Shown here: piece by piece, positions 7,858 to 16,751 of the stretch
Position numbering within the stretch: position 1 is the first letter of the stretch
Layout of the letters: each line of letters begins with the position of its first letter
Notes under the pieces: generated by a model
What the model saw: only the letters and a program-made list of their open reading frames with translations
The model's database searches: none
What the model was told of the DNA's origin: nothing
Translations under genes and position numbers: made by a program
Assembly (NCBI GenBank): GCA_046351095.1
Contig: JAXLZC010000001.1
Coordinates: 2,852,001 to 2,916,000 of the forward strand
Reading direction: 5' to 3'
DNA length: 64,000 nucleotides
Source: BQWY01 sp046351095
Lineage (GTDB): Bacteria > Nitrospirota > Nitrospiria > Nitrospirales > Nitrospiraceae

Positions 7858-8236
7858 TGCTGTTCATGGAACACGTCACAACTATTCGTGAACATAAGCC
7901 AGACCCAATGCCGTTGCAACAAGGGGTGCCTGTTGCCGCGAACATCCTCAGGCTCTCTAAAAGAGCCCGCGTGTGAAGTGTTGGTGCCTCGACGTTGCGA
8001 AGATATTATTTTCATAGTGAGGACAGGGAGCACTCAACTCCCTCATGCGAAGGAGATTGCAAGAAGGTGCCAATTCTGAAGTTAAAATTATAAATTTTAC
8101 ACGGTACTGGGGCGAGTTCGTGCAGGTTTATAGCCTCTCGGTCTCTTGAACAGTCTGGGGGCGGCTTGTAGAGTGCGTGCGAGGGGAGGGGCGGTGCGGA
8201 GGCAATCGTGTCTCGCACACAGAGGCCTTGCTGCCG
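7858..8236. other. AT-rich intergenic region with a dyad
   Basis: About 380 bases with no convincing gene, lower in GC than the surroundings. It contains TAAAATT-ATA-AATTTTA at 8083-8099, a perfect 7-bp dyad some 140 bases before the DUF2238 genes, which may be part of their promoter or an operator. Nothing else was recognised. Confidence 0.4.
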
Positions 8237-8899
8237 ATGGATCGCACGCGACTCTTTCTGTGCAGCTTGATCGGCTGGTACGTCCTGCTGTTCGTCTGGC
8301 TGGCCTTCTCGCCGGTCGATCGGCAGTTCTGGGCGATCGCAAGCGTATTGCCGGCGCTGTTCGTCATGGCGCTCATCGCCACCTATCGGTATTTCCCGCT
8401 CTCGCCGCTGTCGTATGTGCTGATCACGGCTTTTCTTACGCTGCACACGATCGGGGTCCACTATACGTACGAAGGCACGCCGATCGGGGCGTGGCTCGAT
8501 CGATTTCTGCACCTCGGGCGTAATCACTTCGATCGCATCGTCCACTTCAGCTTCGGGTTTTTACTCGCCTATCCTATGGAGGAGGCGTTTCGATTGCTCG
8601 CGCATGCGCGGGGTTGGGTGTTGTATTACCTGCCGGTGATTACGGTATTGGGTTTGAGCGGGCTCTGGGAAATCCTAGAGTCGTGGGTGACGCAGCTCGT
8701 GCATCCGGAAATGGGCCCGGCATATCTCGGCGCGCAGGGCGATGTGTGGGATCCGCAGAAGGATATGGCGGCGGCCATGTACGGCTCGCTGCTGTGTATG
8801 GCCATCGTGTTCGGTGTGCGTGTCTATCGACGGTTGCGATTCGAGAAACTTGCAGCGGCGTCATCTGTCGAGCCGTCCCATGCGGCGAGGTCGTCATGA
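8237..8899 (+). CDS. DUF2238 (YjdF-like) inner-membrane protein, first of two
   Basis: 220 residues, mostly hydrophobic, with about six membrane segments. Family marks are HTIGVHYTYEGTPIGAWLD, NHFDRIVHFSFGFLLAYPMEE and YLGAQGDVWDPQKDMAAAM. The start at MDRTRLFLCSLIGWY is chosen over an in-frame start at 8177 because it begins directly before the first membrane helix. Overlaps the next gene by four bases. Function of the family is unknown; the conserved His, Asp and Glu residues near membrane faces hint at metal or proton chemistry, but this is only a guess. Confidence 0.83.
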   Translation: MDRTRLFLCSLIGWYVLLFVWLAFSPVDRQFWAIASVLPALFVMALIATYRYFPLSPLSYVLITAFLTLHTIGVHYTYEGTPIGAWLDRFLHLGRNHFDRIVHFSFGFLLAYPMEEAFRLLAHARGWVLYYLPVITVLGLSGLWEILESWVTQLVHPEMGPAYLGAQGDVWDPQKDMAAAMYGSLLCMAIVFGVRVYRRLRFEKLAAASSVEPSHAARSS

Positions 8900-9600
8900 T
8901 GCGGCGTACGCTTGTGGAGTCGTTTCGCCGGCAGCCGCCGCCGAGTCCGTTGCCGATGTGGCTCTTGGGGATCTACCTGGTCGTCTGGGTGGCGTTGGCC
9001 ATCAGCCCGGTCGATCGCAAAGACTGGGCGCTGGAGAATATTCTGGCCGTCGCATTTCTCAGTCTGCTGATCGCAACGTATCGAAGATTTCGTCTTTCCA
9101 ACGCGTCCTATCTGTGTATTACGGGATTTATGCTGCTGCACGCGGTGGGAGCGCACTACACCTATGCCGAAGTGCCGCTCGGGTTTTGGCTGAAAGAGGC
9201 GTTCGGCCTCACGCGCAACCCGTTCGACCGCATCGTCCATTTTTCCTACGGTTTCTTTCTTGTGTATCCGCTTCGAGAATTGCTGATCCGTCTCGCTGAC
9301 GTGAAGGGATTCTGGGCTTACTACCTGCCGATCAGTGGGATTCTCGCGCAGAGTGGATTGTTCGAAATCATCGAGATGGTCATCGCGGTCATCGTCAATC
9401 CCGAGTTGGGTTCTGCGTACCTAGGTATGCAAGGCGACGAGTGGGACGCCCAGAAGGACATGGTGATGGCCACCATGGGCGCCATTATCACGACGACGGC
9501 TGCGACGCTCGCGGAGCGAGCGGAAAGTCGTATGGCAAACCCTGCCTCGTTGTCTACGCTGCATCCTCGTGACGGTTCCCTCCACGCTCGGTCGCAGTGA
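8896..9600 (+). CDS. DUF2238 (YjdF-like) inner-membrane protein, second of two
   Basis: 234 residues, clearly paralogous to the preceding gene along its whole length: AVGAHYTYAEVPLGFWLKE, NPFDRIVHFSYGFFLVYPLRE and YLGMQGDEWDAQKDMVMAT against the same blocks upstream. The ATG overlaps the previous stop (ATGA), so the pair is translationally coupled, which fits a heteromeric membrane complex arising from tandem duplication. The C-terminus carries an extra ~25-residue polar tail. Confidence 0.83.
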   Translation: MMRRTLVESFRRQPPPSPLPMWLLGIYLVVWVALAISPVDRKDWALENILAVAFLSLLIATYRRFRLSNASYLCITGFMLLHAVGAHYTYAEVPLGFWLKEAFGLTRNPFDRIVHFSYGFFLVYPLRELLIRLADVKGFWAYYLPISGILAQSGLFEIIEMVIAVIVNPELGSAYLGMQGDEWDAQKDMVMATMGAIITTTAATLAERAESRMANPASLSTLHPRDGSLHARSQ

Positions 9601-9672
9601 GCCGTCCGACGCCTCTCAGTGGAAACCCTCGCTTGAGTCGCAGCGCCCAGTAGATTACCATCGCCTCGCCGC

Positions 9673-9897
9673 ATGCGAAAACCCGGCGAGCCGATCTACC
9701 TCCGCAAACATCTGTTGGCCCTCCTCCTGACCGTGGTGGCGACGGTGACGGTGCCCTCTGTGTACGAACTGGCAGTGGCGCCGCTGTCGATGGAGGCGCG
9801 CTACTTGTTTGCATTGGCGATCGGTGTTGTGGGTGGCGTCGTGCTGTTGGGGCTCTTTCGCGAATCGGCGAAAAACGAACCCGAACGTCGCGAGTGA
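9673..9897 (+). CDS. Small membrane protein
   Basis: 74 residues with two hydrophobic segments (LLALLLTVVATVTVPSVY and YLFALAIGVVGGVVLLGLF) between a basic N-terminus and a charged C-terminus. No family recognised. It lies 72 bases after the DUF2238 pair on the same strand, with no strong ribosome site. It could be a real small protein of that operon or a chance frame; the amphipathic layout favours the former. Confidence 0.5.
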   Translation: MRKPGEPIYLRKHLLALLLTVVATVTVPSVYELAVAPLSMEARYLFALAIGVVGGVVLLGLFRESAKNEPERRE

Positions 9898-10094
9898 GAG
9901 AGGCTGCGAATCGAGCGGTTGTGTTATGGAAACAGCAGCAGTCTGGTAGGCGTGTAGCCTGATCCAGCCTGCGGCAAACTGCGAGAACAGGTGCGTGTCG
10001 GGCGCGATTCGTGTAGAAAATGTTCAGGTGGCGCGCGAATGTCGTGTGCCGGTAATGGGGCGAGGCAGTCGATGGGCGTGATGTCGGAGGACGA

Positions 10095-10826
10095 ATGAAA
10101 GAGAAGAAGAGTAAGGGCAAGGGCGAGGAGAGTGAACGGCCGACGCCGAGTATGCGCGGGGCGATGGATCCGTTTCAGCGGTTGTTGGGGCTCATGTTTA
10201 AGGCGCATCCGTGGCACGGTGTGCCCATCGGAGAGTCGGCGCCTGAGCTCGTGACGGCGTATATCGAGATCGTCCCCACCGATACGGTGAAATACGAAGT
10301 CGATAAAGGCAGCGGATTTTTGAAGATCGATCGGCCGCAGCGCTTTTCCAATTTTTGCCCGGCGTACTACGGCCTGATTCCGCAAACCTATTGCGGCGAG
10401 GCGGTGGCCACTATGTTCGGCAAGCGCGCGCGGCGGAAGGGGATGGTCGGTGACGGCGATCCGCTGGACATTTGCGTGTTGTCGGAAAAGAGCATTCCGC
10501 ACAGCGATATTTTGCTGACGGCGGTGCCCATCGGCGGCTTGAGCATGGCGGACGGCGGCGAAGCGGACGACAAGATCATCGCCGTGATGCGCGACGACGC
10601 CGTGTACGGCGGCTACCGGGACATCACCGATTGCCCGTCCTCGTTGCTGGATCGCTTGCAACATTATTTCCTGACGTACAAGAGCGCGCCGGGGTCGAAC
10701 CATCACAAGGTGGAGATCACGAGCGTCTACGGACGGGACGAAGCGCAGCGGGTCATCCGCGCGAGCCATGCGGACTACCGCGCCAAGTACCCCGAGTTGA
10801 GTTCCTTGTGGCCCTCCCACTTGTAG
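10095..10826 (+). CDS. ppa: Inorganic pyrophosphatase, family I-like
   Basis: Soluble enzyme hydrolysing pyrophosphate. The 243-residue protein has an N-terminal extension of about 50 residues, then IEIVPTDTVKYEVDKGSGFLK, FCPAYYGLIPQTYCG, and the metal-binding motif GDGDPLDICVL at about 120, with DKIIAVMRDDAVYGG further on. The aspartate arrangement is that of family I enzymes. A good GGAGGACGA precedes the ATG. The extension and the loop with KRARRKGM make it longer than the ~175-residue bacterial type, closer to a subgroup with extra segments. Confidence 0.9.
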   Translation: MKEKKSKGKGEESERPTPSMRGAMDPFQRLLGLMFKAHPWHGVPIGESAPELVTAYIEIVPTDTVKYEVDKGSGFLKIDRPQRFSNFCPAYYGLIPQTYCGEAVATMFGKRARRKGMVGDGDPLDICVLSEKSIPHSDILLTAVPIGGLSMADGGEADDKIIAVMRDDAVYGGYRDITDCPSSLLDRLQHYFLTYKSAPGSNHHKVEITSVYGRDEAQRVIRASHADYRAKYPELSSLWPSHL

Positions 10827-10845
10827 GCCTGCGTCAGTTGGTCGC

Positions 10846-12399
10846 ATGACACTGTCTGCTTGGACAGCCCCGCTGCGCGAGTGGCAAACTCGCGCAGTGG
10901 CGGCCGTTCTCTCGCATCCCCAGCCGGATTTTTTGGCCACCGCCACACCTGCCGCCGGGAAAACGCGGTTTGCGTTGCGCATCGCGCATGCGTTCTTGGC
11001 TGAGCGCCGCGCCGCGCGCCTCGTCGTCGTCTGTCCGACCAATCATCTTCGCACGCAGTGGTCCGATGCGGCCGGTCAGGTCGGCGTGCAGTTGGACCCG
11101 GCGCTCACGAACGATCAAGGTGTCGAAGCGCGCGACTATCACGGCGCCGTCGTTACCTACCAACAAGTCTGTTTAGCGCCGGATGTGTTTGCGCGCGCCT
11201 GTCGTGCTCGGAAGACCATCGCTATTTTTGACGAGTTGCACCACGCGGGCGACGGCAAGGATTGGGGACAGGCGTTGCGCGATGCGTTCGGCGACGCCGT
11301 CTTTCGCCTTGCCCTGTCCGGCACGCCGTTTCGTTCGGACAACCAACCGATTCCGTTCGTGCGCTACGAGCAGGGCGAGAGCCAAGCGGATTTTGCCTAC
11401 GGGTATTCACAGGCTATTCGCGAAGGCGTCTGCCGCCCAATCGTCTTTCCTAGCTACGAAGGCGAACTGAATTGGTTGTCCGACGGGCGGGAGCACCGCG
11501 CCACATTTGAAGACGGATTGACGTTCGACTTGCAGCGCGAGCGGCTGAAGACGGCGCTGCTGCAAGAGACCTGGCTCGGTCCGGTGATTGCCGACGCGCA
11601 CGCCGAGTTGCAACGGATTCGTTCGCAGGAACAGCCGGACGCCGGCGGCCTGATCGTGGCCATGAATCAGGATCACGCGCGTGACGTCGCCGATCTCGTC
11701 GGGCGCCTCACAGGCAAACGTGCGCAGGTCGCGGTGTCCGACGATCCGTCGGCCTCACGTATCATTCAGGAGTTTGGGACACACCGTACGCAGCAGTGGT
11801 TGGTGGCGGTCAACATGGTCAGCGAAGGTGTGGACATTCCTCGCCTCCGTGTCGGCGTGTACGCGACGAACGTGCTGACCGAGATGTACTTCCGGCAGGT
11901 CGTCGGTCGGTTTGTCCGTATGCAGCAGGGGCCGCCGAAGCCGCAGCGCGCCTGGCTCTATCTGCCGAAAGACGCGACGCTCGTACACTACGCCAAACAG
12001 ATCAAGGCGGAGCGCGACCATGTGTTGGAAGACATCATGCCGCAGGAACAGCGGACGCTGTTCGGCGAGCGCGCCATGTCGCTGAAAGAATATGTGCCGC
12101 TGCGGGCTGTGGCGCGGATGGATACGTTGATCGGCGCCGAAGAGACCGAGGGCGTGACACCGCCGGCTGCACCGCCTACGCCGACGCCGCTTCACACCAA
12201 AAAACTCGACTTGCGCGAAACGCATCGATTGCTCGTCGCCGCGGTCGCGCGCAAATCGGGCTTGGACCATCGACGCTTGAACGCAGAATTGATCAAGCGG
12301 ACAGGCGGGCGTGTGGAAACGGCGACGGTCGCCCAGTTGGAACGGCGGATCACGCTGTTGGAAAAGTGGCGCGATCAGGGTTATGACGGGGCGCGGTGA
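10846..12399 (+). CDS. Superfamily II DEAD/DEAH-type helicase
   Basis: 517 residues. Walker A is ATPAAGKTRFALR (about residues 30-42), the DEAD-type box is IFDELHHAGDGKDWG, motif III is LALSGTPFRSDN, and the second RecA lobe carries MVSEGVDIPRLRVGVYATN and QVVGRFVRMQQ (motif VI with arginine fingers). The layout resembles type III restriction/UvrB-like translocases without a nuclease domain. The last ~120 residues are a charged region with a small helical tail. It follows the pyrophosphatase by 19 bases; a nucleic-acid role is sure, the process is not. Confidence 0.85.
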   Translation: MTLSAWTAPLREWQTRAVAAVLSHPQPDFLATATPAAGKTRFALRIAHAFLAERRAARLVVVCPTNHLRTQWSDAAGQVGVQLDPALTNDQGVEARDYHGAVVTYQQVCLAPDVFARACRARKTIAIFDELHHAGDGKDWGQALRDAFGDAVFRLALSGTPFRSDNQPIPFVRYEQGESQADFAYGYSQAIREGVCRPIVFPSYEGELNWLSDGREHRATFEDGLTFDLQRERLKTALLQETWLGPVIADAHAELQRIRSQEQPDAGGLIVAMNQDHARDVADLVGRLTGKRAQVAVSDDPSASRIIQEFGTHRTQQWLVAVNMVSEGVDIPRLRVGVYATNVLTEMYFRQVVGRFVRMQQGPPKPQRAWLYLPKDATLVHYAKQIKAERDHVLEDIMPQEQRTLFGERAMSLKEYVPLRAVARMDTLIGAEETEGVTPPAAPPTPTPLHTKKLDLRETHRLLVAAVARKSGLDHRRLNAELIKRTGGRVETATVAQLERRITLLEKWRDQGYDGAR

Positions 12400-12466
12400 G
12401 CAAGGTTGGAGCGTTGCGAGAGTCACGACGGCACCAAACTGGCGCCGTCCGCTCCCAGTGCTGATG

Positions 12467-13312
12467 CTACTGGCGGCGTAAGTATTCTGGTCGATCGCGC
12501 GCGGCGACCATCTTGATTAAGTCGCGAATCGAAATCACCCCGACAATTTTCGTGCGTTCCGTTACCGCGAGGTGTCGGATGTGGTGTGTCGCCATGATAT
12601 CGCAGGCGTCCTGAATCGAGCGCGTCGACTCCACCCCTACCAACGGGAAGTGGAGCAATGAGCGTAGCTGGATCGTGCCAGGGTCTGCCCCATCCGCAAG
12701 CGTCTTCCGCACCAAGTCCGTCTCCGTCACGATCCCGACCAATTCGCCGGCCTCCACCACAAAGACCGATCCGATTCGTTGCGACGCCATCCACCGCGCC
12801 GCTTCGGCGACGGTCTTCTGCGAATCCAGCGTCTCGATGGCTCGTGACATAAGTACGGTGAGCGGGCTGTACACGTCATTCAGCGCCTTCACCGGGCCGG
12901 ATGCCGTGTCCGCGCAGTACCGAGCCACATCACGAATGGACAGGATGCCGACGATTTCCTCGCCGTCCGTCACGCCGAGGTGCCGAACGTGTTTGTCGTG
13001 CATCACCTGCACGGCATCCAGCATCGGCTTCGATCCCGCGATGGTGAGGACCGGCGCACTCATGATCTGTTTCGCGGTCGTGTTGCCTGCCGCCAGACCT
13101 GCACCTAACACCTTCGCGACCAGATCGGTTTCTGTGATGATGCCGGTAAACGGCACGCCGGCGCGCGCCTGATCGGCGGGTTCGACCAATACCGAGCCGA
13201 TGCGGCGGTCGCGCAGCCGACGTGCCGTGTCGAGCGCGGAGGCGGATTCCGAGACGGTTTCAATGTGCGCATGCACATAGTCACGAACAGATCGATCGGC
13301 TACCGCAGTCAT
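12467..13312 (-). CDS. Protein with four CBS domains
   Basis: 281 residues made of two Bateman pairs. The typical unit, for example RIGSVLVEPAD...TGIITETDLVAKV and VRHLGVTDGEEIVGILSIRDVARY, recurs as RIGSVFVVEAGELVGIVTETDLV and IRHLAVTERTKIVGVISIRDLIKM. Such proteins bind adenine nucleotides (AMP, ATP, SAM) and act as energy sensors or regulate partners; no effector domain is attached here. The ATG at 13312 with AAGGAG five bases upstream is preferred over a GTG two codons earlier. Confidence 0.9.
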   Translation of the reverse strand: MTAVADRSVRDYVHAHIETVSESASALDTARRLRDRRIGSVLVEPADQARAGVPFTGIITETDLVAKVLGAGLAAGNTTAKQIMSAPVLTIAGSKPMLDAVQVMHDKHVRHLGVTDGEEIVGILSIRDVARYCADTASGPVKALNDVYSPLTVLMSRAIETLDSQKTVAEAARWMASQRIGSVFVVEAGELVGIVTETDLVRKTLADGADPGTIQLRSLLHFPLVGVESTRSIQDACDIMATHHIRHLAVTERTKIVGVISIRDLIKMVAARDRPEYLRRQ

Positions 13313-13734
13313 ACCCACTCCTTACACTCGCACCGTGAGAGACAAATTCCGGCCGGCCAAGCCCGAGAGCACGTTCGCCCGCACGATATCCCTGAGGCTG
13401 TATCCAGTCAACTCCGTGGGTTCGGGCTGTCCGACAGTTGTCGCCTGTGAAGATTCTGCGTAGACGGTTCTCCTGGGTGCCTCCTGAGATCGTATCCTTT
13501 CGGTTCTGGCGTATCTTCTTTGCTCTCGCGTCAGATACGACCTCACGGCATTTCCCCGTAGTGGCGGTGTGTGCGCCGTACTTCGTTCTCGGCACACGTC
13601 TTGCGATTCCCAATGCCGAATTGGTGCATTCGGAATACACGTATTCTGATCTACGGAAATTTTGACTTTAACGAATGCCGTCGCTAGCCTGGACGCTTGC
13701 GACTGGCGACACGGCTTTCAGAAAGGGAATGGTC
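13313..13734. other. Intergenic region before the metacaspase
   Basis: About 420 bases with no convincing gene on either strand; the short plus-strand frames have no family look or ribosome site. It contains two adjacent dyads at 13616-13646, described separately. The rest shows nothing I recognise. Confidence 0.5.
13616..13646. promoter_or_regulatory. Two adjacent dyads upstream of the metacaspase
   Basis: CCGAAT-TGGTGC-ATTCGG (13616-13633), directly joined to GAATAC-AC-GTATTC (13633-13646), about 90 bases before the metacaspase start. Two abutting perfect 6-bp dyads in a short AT-richer patch look like operator sites for a dimeric regulator. No known consensus is recognised. Confidence 0.35.
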
Positions 13735-14589
13735 ATGGCGAAACGAGCGGTCTTGATCGGAATCAACAAGTACCAGGTGCCCGGAGCGGACCTACGCGGC
13801 TGCGTCAACGATGTGAAGAACATGGCTGGTGTGCTGACGACCTATTATGGGTTTCCCGCGAAGAACATCGTGACGCTGCTCGATGGGAAGGCCACGAAGA
13901 AGGCGATGGAGCGTGCGATTGCGTCGCTGGTGTCACGTGGCAAGCCCGGTGATGAATTGGTCCTTCATTACAGCGGGCACGGGTCCAATGTGCCGGACGA
14001 CAATGGCGACGAAGCAGACAATCGCGATGAAATTCTCTGCCCGACGGATTTGGATTGGAACGATCCGTTTCGCGACGACTGGCTTCGCAAGACGCTCGAT
14101 CAGGTGAAACAGGGGGTAAACCTGACCGTCATCATGGATTGCTGCCACTCCGGGTCGGTCACGCGGACCATCGCGCCGCCGGACGAGCCGGTGAAAGCGC
14201 GCTACTTGCCGTGCCCGTTGGACCTCATGGCAACGGAATCCGGACGGAAGCTCACCGGAACGACACGAGGCCAAGTGCGCCATTCCGCTCGCGGTAAGAA
14301 AAAGACAACGACCGTCGCACGCGATGTCGTGCACGTCGAGATTCCCGAATGTCTGATCACCGGCTGTCGCGATACGCAGACGTCAGCCGATGCCTTCATC
14401 AAGGGATCGTATAACGGGGCGCTGACCTACTATCTCGTCGAGTCGATCAAAGAAGCCAAAGGGAAGATCAGCTATCGCGACCTGCATGCCCAGACCATCG
14501 CCAAATTAAAGCGCGGGCGATACGAGCAAGTGCCGCAGTTGGAAGGCCATCGCGACAGGCTTGAGCGGGATTTTCTCGGCGGTATGTAG
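13735..14589 (+). CDS. Caspase-family (metacaspase) cysteine peptidase
   Basis: Peptidase family C14 protein of 284 residues. The His/Cys dyad is in place: H82 in LHYSGHGSN and C137 in IMDCCHSGS. The N-terminus KRAVLIGINKYQVPGADLRGCVNDVKNM is the usual type I metacaspase opening, with no pro-domain, signal peptide or repeat domain. Metacaspases cut after Arg/Lys and are often calcium activated; here the acidic loop PDDNGDEADNRDE could serve. AGAAAGGGA before 13735 supports this start. The next gene, 78 bases on and co-directional, encodes another cysteine protease. Confidence 0.9.
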   Translation: MAKRAVLIGINKYQVPGADLRGCVNDVKNMAGVLTTYYGFPAKNIVTLLDGKATKKAMERAIASLVSRGKPGDELVLHYSGHGSNVPDDNGDEADNRDEILCPTDLDWNDPFRDDWLRKTLDQVKQGVNLTVIMDCCHSGSVTRTIAPPDEPVKARYLPCPLDLMATESGRKLTGTTRGQVRHSARGKKKTTTVARDVVHVEIPECLITGCRDTQTSADAFIKGSYNGALTYYLVESIKEAKGKISYRDLHAQTIAKLKRGRYEQVPQLEGHRDRLERDFLGGM

Positions 14590-14667
14590 GTGGTTGGTTG
14601 GTAGGCGCACCCTCTGTGTCGGCAGTTCGTTCGTGGCGATGCCGGTGAAGGTGAAGGAGATTGAGTC

Positions 14668-16701
14668 ATGCCCAAGCGGTCCTCTTCCTCTCGGTCCTTA
14701 TTGGACGAGCGTACGCCAGATGCGAGGCCGGACACCGTCGATTTTCGCGACAAGATGTACGAGCCCACGCTCGTTGAGGTCCCGCCGCGTGTCGACTTGG
14801 CGCAGTATCGCCGTGTACGGGTGCCCATCTTAAATCAGGGTCGAGAAGGGGCGTGCACAGGGTTTGGGTTGGCAACGGTTGCCAATTATTTGTTGCGGAT
14901 GCGTCGTGTTACGCCGGATCGCACGCCCGTCAGTCCACGCATGTTTTACGAAATGGCGAAACGATACGACGAATGGCCGGGTGAGGACTATGACGGGTCC
15001 AGCGCGCGCGGCGCCATGAAGGGCTGGCATAAACACGGTGTCTGTGCCGCCTCGGTCTGGCCGTATACCGCAAAGACCCGCGATGCGCGCATCACCCACC
15101 GACGTGCGTCGGACGCCGTCGCGCGTCCGCTAGGTGCGTACTATCGGGTGAACCATAAGGATGTGGTGGCGATGCACGCAGCGATTGCCGAAGTGGGGGT
15201 GTTGTACGCGACGGCGACGGTGCATGAAGGATGGAGGCGCGTTGCCCGGAAGGGCGTCATTCTTCGTGAGGAGGCCGTTCAAGGTGGACATGCGTTTGCG
15301 ATCGTGGGGTATGACCATCGAGGATTCTGGATTCAAAATTCCTGGGGAACCGATTGGGGGATGGGCGGATTCGCGCTGTTGACCTATGACGATTGGTTGG
15401 CGAACGGCACGGACGTGTGGGTGGCTCGGTTAGCGGTCCCTATCGCGCTGGAACGGACCGCCACGGTAGTGGCCATGGGGCCGATGGTCAGTACCCCGAC
15501 GATCGCCTCCTCGTTTGTCGATCTTCGTCCGCATATCGTGAGCCTCGGTAACGATGGGGCACTGCGCACGACGGGGACGTATGGAACATCGGCCGCCGAT
15601 GTCGAGGAAATCTTTCAACGAACGATGCCGACCGTCATGAAGAAGTGGAAGACGAAGCGGCTGCTGCTTTACGCGCATGGCGGGCTTGTTGCCGAAGATG
15701 TCGCGCTCCAACGAGTGGCCGAGTATCGCGAGGCGCTGCTTGCCCAACAGATTTATCCGCTGGCCTTCATTTGGAAGACCGACTACTGGACGACGCTGAA
15801 AAACATGCTGGCCGATGCGGTGCGGCAGCGCAGGCCTGAAGGTCTGTGGGATCAAACGAAGGATTTTCTGCTGGATCGCGTGGATGATCTGCTGGAGCCG
15901 ATCGCACGGACATGCAGCGGCAAGGCTGCGTGGGATGAGATGAAGGAAAATGCCCTACTGGCCACGACGCAGAAGAATGGTGGGGCGCGCCTGGTGGTGC
16001 AGCATCTCGTGGATCTCCTGAAAAGCGATCCCGAAATAGAGGTGCACGTATTGGCCCACAGCGCCGGGTCGATTCTCATGGCGCCGCTTGTCCAATGGTT
16101 GACGGCGGAGGGCGTCATTCAGCGCGGTCCGATGCAGGGTGCCGAGGGGCTGCAGCAGACGATAACAAGTTGCACCTTGTGGGCTCCCGCCTGCACGGCG
16201 ACCCTCTTTGCGGAGGCGTATCTTCCGGCCATTCGGAACAAGGACGTCCAGCGATTTGTCCTGTTCACACTGACGGATCGAGCGGAGCAAGACGATCACT
16301 GCGCTCATATCTACAACAAGTCCTTGCTGTACCTCGTGTCGAATGCGTTCGAGAAACGGTTTCGAATTCCCGTGCTTCGCCCGACCGGCGAACCGATCCT
16401 AGGCATGCAGCGGTTCGTTGAGAAGGATGCTGCCATCCTCTCGCTGTTCAAGTTGCCCCATGCTGAGTGGGTACTCGCCCCGAACGATGTGCCTATCGGC
16501 GAACAGGGGGCGTCCAAGTCATCGAGTCACGGCGATTTCGACGACGATGAGGCCACTGTGAAGGCGACGTTGGCACGTATCCTCAATCGGTCGAAGATGA
16601 CGACGCGGATCGATATGCGACGGTCGGCGCGGTCGGTGCGCGAGTTCGGTCGCAGTCTGGCGGCGAAGACCAATGGCCTTCCCGCCGTCGGAATTCGATA
16701 G
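14668..16701 (+). CDS. Papain-like cysteine protease fused to an alpha/beta hydrolase
   Basis: 677 residues. Residues ~45-265 are a C1A papain-like domain: C63 in NQGREGACTGFG, H208 in VQGGHAFAIVGYD and N224 in FWIQNSWGTDWGMGGFAL form the triad, with no propeptide of normal size and no signal peptide. Residues ~325-620 look like an alpha/beta hydrolase: KRLLLYAHGGL (oxyanion region) and VHVLAHSAGS, with S465 as likely nucleophile. The C-terminus is a charged linker rich in Asp and Ser, then a basic segment. AAGGAGA nine bases before the ATG. The metacaspase directly upstream suggests a joint cytoplasmic proteolytic role. Confidence 0.85.
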   Translation: MPKRSSSSRSLLDERTPDARPDTVDFRDKMYEPTLVEVPPRVDLAQYRRVRVPILNQGREGACTGFGLATVANYLLRMRRVTPDRTPVSPRMFYEMAKRYDEWPGEDYDGSSARGAMKGWHKHGVCAASVWPYTAKTRDARITHRRASDAVARPLGAYYRVNHKDVVAMHAAIAEVGVLYATATVHEGWRRVARKGVILREEAVQGGHAFAIVGYDHRGFWIQNSWGTDWGMGGFALLTYDDWLANGTDVWVARLAVPIALERTATVVAMGPMVSTPTIASSFVDLRPHIVSLGNDGALRTTGTYGTSAADVEEIFQRTMPTVMKKWKTKRLLLYAHGGLVAEDVALQRVAEYREALLAQQIYPLAFIWKTDYWTTLKNMLADAVRQRRPEGLWDQTKDFLLDRVDDLLEPIARTCSGKAAWDEMKENALLATTQKNGGARLVVQHLVDLLKSDPEIEVHVLAHSAGSILMAPLVQWLTAEGVIQRGPMQGAEGLQQTITSCTLWAPACTATLFAEAYLPAIRNKDVQRFVLFTLTDRAEQDDHCAHIYNKSLLYLVSNAFEKRFRIPVLRPTGEPILGMQRFVEKDAAILSLFKLPHAEWVLAPNDVPIGEQGASKSSSHGDFDDDEATVKATLARILNRSKMTTRIDMRRSARSVREFGRSLAAKTNGLPAVGIR

Positions 16702-16751
16702 TGGACGTATCGTGATGTGATCGACCGTTGTATGGTGGCGCTGCCGTCTGG

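Noticed and set aside
13438..13665. Short plus-strand frame of 75 codons before the metacaspase
   Set aside because: No ribosome site, no family resemblance, and it crosses the dyads that look regulatory.
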